This document shows, in pieces, positions 61,975 through 64,000 of a DNA stretch of 64,000 nucleotides (the first letter of the stretch is position 1; the number at the start of each line of letters is the position of its first letter). Origin of the DNA: Vitis vinifera (lineage: Eukaryota > Streptophyta > Magnoliopsida > Vitales > Vitaceae); assembly GCF_030704535.1 (NCBI RefSeq), contig NC_081819.1, positions 22,974,001 through 23,038,000 on the forward strand, in the 5' to 3' direction. A model generated the notes under the pieces. The model was not told where the DNA came from. It made no database searches and saw only the letters and a list, made by a program, of their open reading frames with translations. Made by a program: the position numbers and the translations under genes.

Positions 61975-64000
61975 TCTTTTTTTATGGGTAAAGTAAGAGA
62001 ACATTAAAAAAAAAAAAACCTATCAATGTGCTCTAAAGTACAAAAGAAGTATACAACAAACGCCTAAAGACGTCACCACAAGAAACGAGGGGAAACAAAA
62101 AACACCACCACCCTAAATAAGAGCCCAACCAATCAACAAATTCTACTAAGGAGGAAGGACCCAAAACTATAAACAACTTCGATCAAGCCTACAGATCATA
62201 GAGAAAAGAGTGTTTTAGCCCTTGAAAAGAATGCTCCTCATTTTCAAACGATCTATTGTTCATTTCCTGCCAAACTATTCAAAATAAGCAAAAGGCAACA
62301 ACTCGCCACCTTTTTTTCGTTTTTTACCCACAAAAGAGTCATGTCATCCTAATAACATCTCTCCGACCAAAGAGGGAAGCACCTAAGACATGCTAAATAG
62401 GGAAAATAGTAAATGTCATAAAATCCCTATCTTTGTTCATGAATAAGGATATGATGAATGAATTTTTCCTCTAAATGACAAAGGAAACATTTGTTTGTCA
62501 AATACCACCCTCTTTTCTGTGAATGATCTAAGGTTAAACATTTTTCCATGTAGTCTCCCAAATAGAAAAACCCACCTTCGTCCGCACCCAAGAGTCCAAA
62601 TAACACCTGTCAAAAAAGAAACTGAACTTCTTGGCTCCAAACCCCAATAAAGAGCTTTATTAGAAAATTTACCATTATTCAACTTTGTCCAAATCACCTT
62701 ATCTTCCTCTAACATAGGACAAACAAAAGTCTAACATACCACATCGACTGATTACCAACGTTGGTTAAGCCTTATATGTCAAGCTACCTCTACCCCCCAT
62801 TAGCTTAAGCTTTTGGGAGTGCATATGGTTTAGCATCATTTGGTATCAGAGTGAGGTTTGGCCTAGCTCACCCCGTGCTTGTTGACATGAACATCAATAA
62901 TTGAGTGGGGGTGTTTGACATAAACCGAAAGTCCAATGTCCCACATCAACTGACTACCAACATTGGTTAGCCCTCATATGTGGGATTACCTCTAACCCCC
63001 ATTAGCTTAAGCTTTCAGGAGTGTACATCATCTCGCATCGTCCTCTTCCCTACACACCCTCCTCCCTTGCAATCTTGTAAAGAAACTTCCCACAATTTCC
63101 ACCTCCCAATCATTAAGAAGCTTAGAGAAGCAAGGACCCAACAACCCCTAGAGAAGCAAGGACCTAACAACCCCCTTCATCTAATAGGTTCCAAACATTT
63201 ACCACTCATGCCTCCTTTGAAACAACAATAGTAAATAAAGAGGGAAAAGTACTACATAACAGTTTGTCACCATACCACATCCTTCCAAAATCTCACCCTT
63301 GGTCCATTACCCATTGAGAAGGCAACTCTACTAGTCAATAGATCCCAATCCTTCCTAATGGTTTTCCATACCCTACCCCATACTCTTCTCTCACTTCACA
63401 AGAGTGCCGCCCTCCTTCTTCACCATACTTTCAACTTATAACTGGTTTCCAAAAAGCTCCCCTATCCTTAGCATGGCGCTAACTCTATTTACAAAGAAAG
63501 GCTTGTTAAGTGCCACGAGATTCCTAATTCCTAGGCCACCCTTACTTTTATCTGAACAAACAATAGCCCACCATACTAAATGATGATTCCGCTCAAAAAT
63601 CCCCTCCTCATGAGAAATCCCTTCGAATTTGCTCCAACCTCAACCTAATTGCCCTTGGAATACAAAACAAATACATAAAATATATAGGCATACTAGATAA
63701 AGTGTTTTGAATCAGGGTAAGCCTCCCACCTTTGGAGATATAGTCTTTTCCACATAGCTAGTCTTTTGTGAAACTTCTCCTCCACTCCATCCCACACCCC
63801 CACAGACTTAAAAGGAGACAACACAACAATAAAATGGAGAGTGAAAAAAAAGACGACATAATGGATATATGGATACTAATGAACCCACCAACACACTAAG
63901 AGAATAATTTGAAACCCAAGTGAAGGAACAAACATGCACTAAAATTGGCATAACATTGACAAAAGGCTTTATAATGTAGAAAATTTAATAAATGATCAAT
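61975..64000 (-). mobile_element. 3' part of a plant L1-type LINE, cut by the window edge
   Basis: On the minus strand a zf-RVT-type region is readable in pieces: KSKGGLGIRNLVALNKPFF near 63530, then EEDKVIWTKLNNGKFSNKAL and FLTGVIWTLGC (62437-62715), followed by a 3' UTR with TTGTATACTTCTTTTGTAC. It ends in a poly(A) seen as T's on the plus strand at about 61976-61982. The frame is broken several times. The 5' part lies beyond 64000, probably still in the first helicase intron. A TRIM-like element is nested in it at 62711-63041. Confidence 0.75.
62711..63041 (+). mobile_element. TRIM-like miniature LTR element (fossil) nested in the LINE
   Basis: Two similar LTRs of about 125-130 bp (62711-62840 and 62912-63041) share CCCCATTAGCTTAAGCTTT and CCACATC...TGACTACCAAC. 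Between them a primer-binding site, TGGTATCAGAG (62841-62851), complementary to initiator tRNA-Met, follows the first LTR. A purine tract, GAGTGGGGG, precedes the second. CCTCT on both sides is a candidate 5-bp target duplication. There is no coding capacity, as usual for TRIMs. The two LTRs differ considerably, so the insertion is old. Confidence 0.65.

Overview
The window is nuclear DNA of a flowering plant. It is AT-rich, the genes have many introns with canonical GT..AG junctions, and LTR-element relics, plant L1-type LINEs, MITEs and a Mutator-like element lie between and inside genes. The proteins and repeat styles best fit a woody eudicot, most likely grapevine (Vitis). That identification is inference from recognition, not from a search.

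From 1 to 22.4 kb there is a tandem cluster of GT90 / CAP10 (DUF821, 'O-glucosyltransferase rumi homolog') genes, all on the minus strand. Two are intact by my splice reconstruction: 6614-8648 (521 aa) and 18845-22364 (519 aa), each with six exons. Three are broken: 1592-3490, 10701-11595 and 15876-17345. Segmental duplications knit the cluster together. Block 1124-4230 matches 18371-21590. Block 3825-6390 matches 11606-15855, where the second copy carries a 1668-bp solo LTR with a 5-bp target duplication. Block 10859-11535 matches 15876-16553. An AT-rich repeat and a 66-bp minisatellite make up most of the duplicated spacer.

From 24.8 to 36.9 kb one minus-strand gene spreads over ten exons and encodes a 453-aa TAD1/ADAT1 tRNA-specific adenosine deaminase. 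A 6.1-kb antisense LINE with 17-bp target duplications sits in its second intron. Its upstream side is crowded by a third copy of the AT-rich repeat and then by a 2427-bp fold-back element (37794-40220) with arms over 1 kb and a 9-bp target duplication, which indicates a non-autonomous Mutator-like element.

From 41.8 to 46.0 kb lies a complete five-exon remorin gene (plus strand, 196 aa). It is followed by a fossil Ty1/copia fragment (46643-49080) with a MITE inside it. From 49.9 to 52.6 kb lies a complete three-exon R2R3-MYB gene (minus strand, 302 aa) of subgroup 9, closest to MYB17. From 57.2 kb to 61.06 kb lie the last eight exons of a DDX6/Dhh1-type DEAD-box RNA helicase (minus strand); its N-terminal exon is outside the window. 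The right end (about 61975-64000) is a 3' LINE fragment with a small TRIM-like LTR element inserted in it.

The complete genes are unrelated housekeeping or regulatory genes with no shared pathway. I saw no operon, CRISPR array, rRNA or tRNA gene. The most distinctive content is the mosaic history of the GT90 cluster, the fold-back element, and the decay pattern of the intronic LINE.
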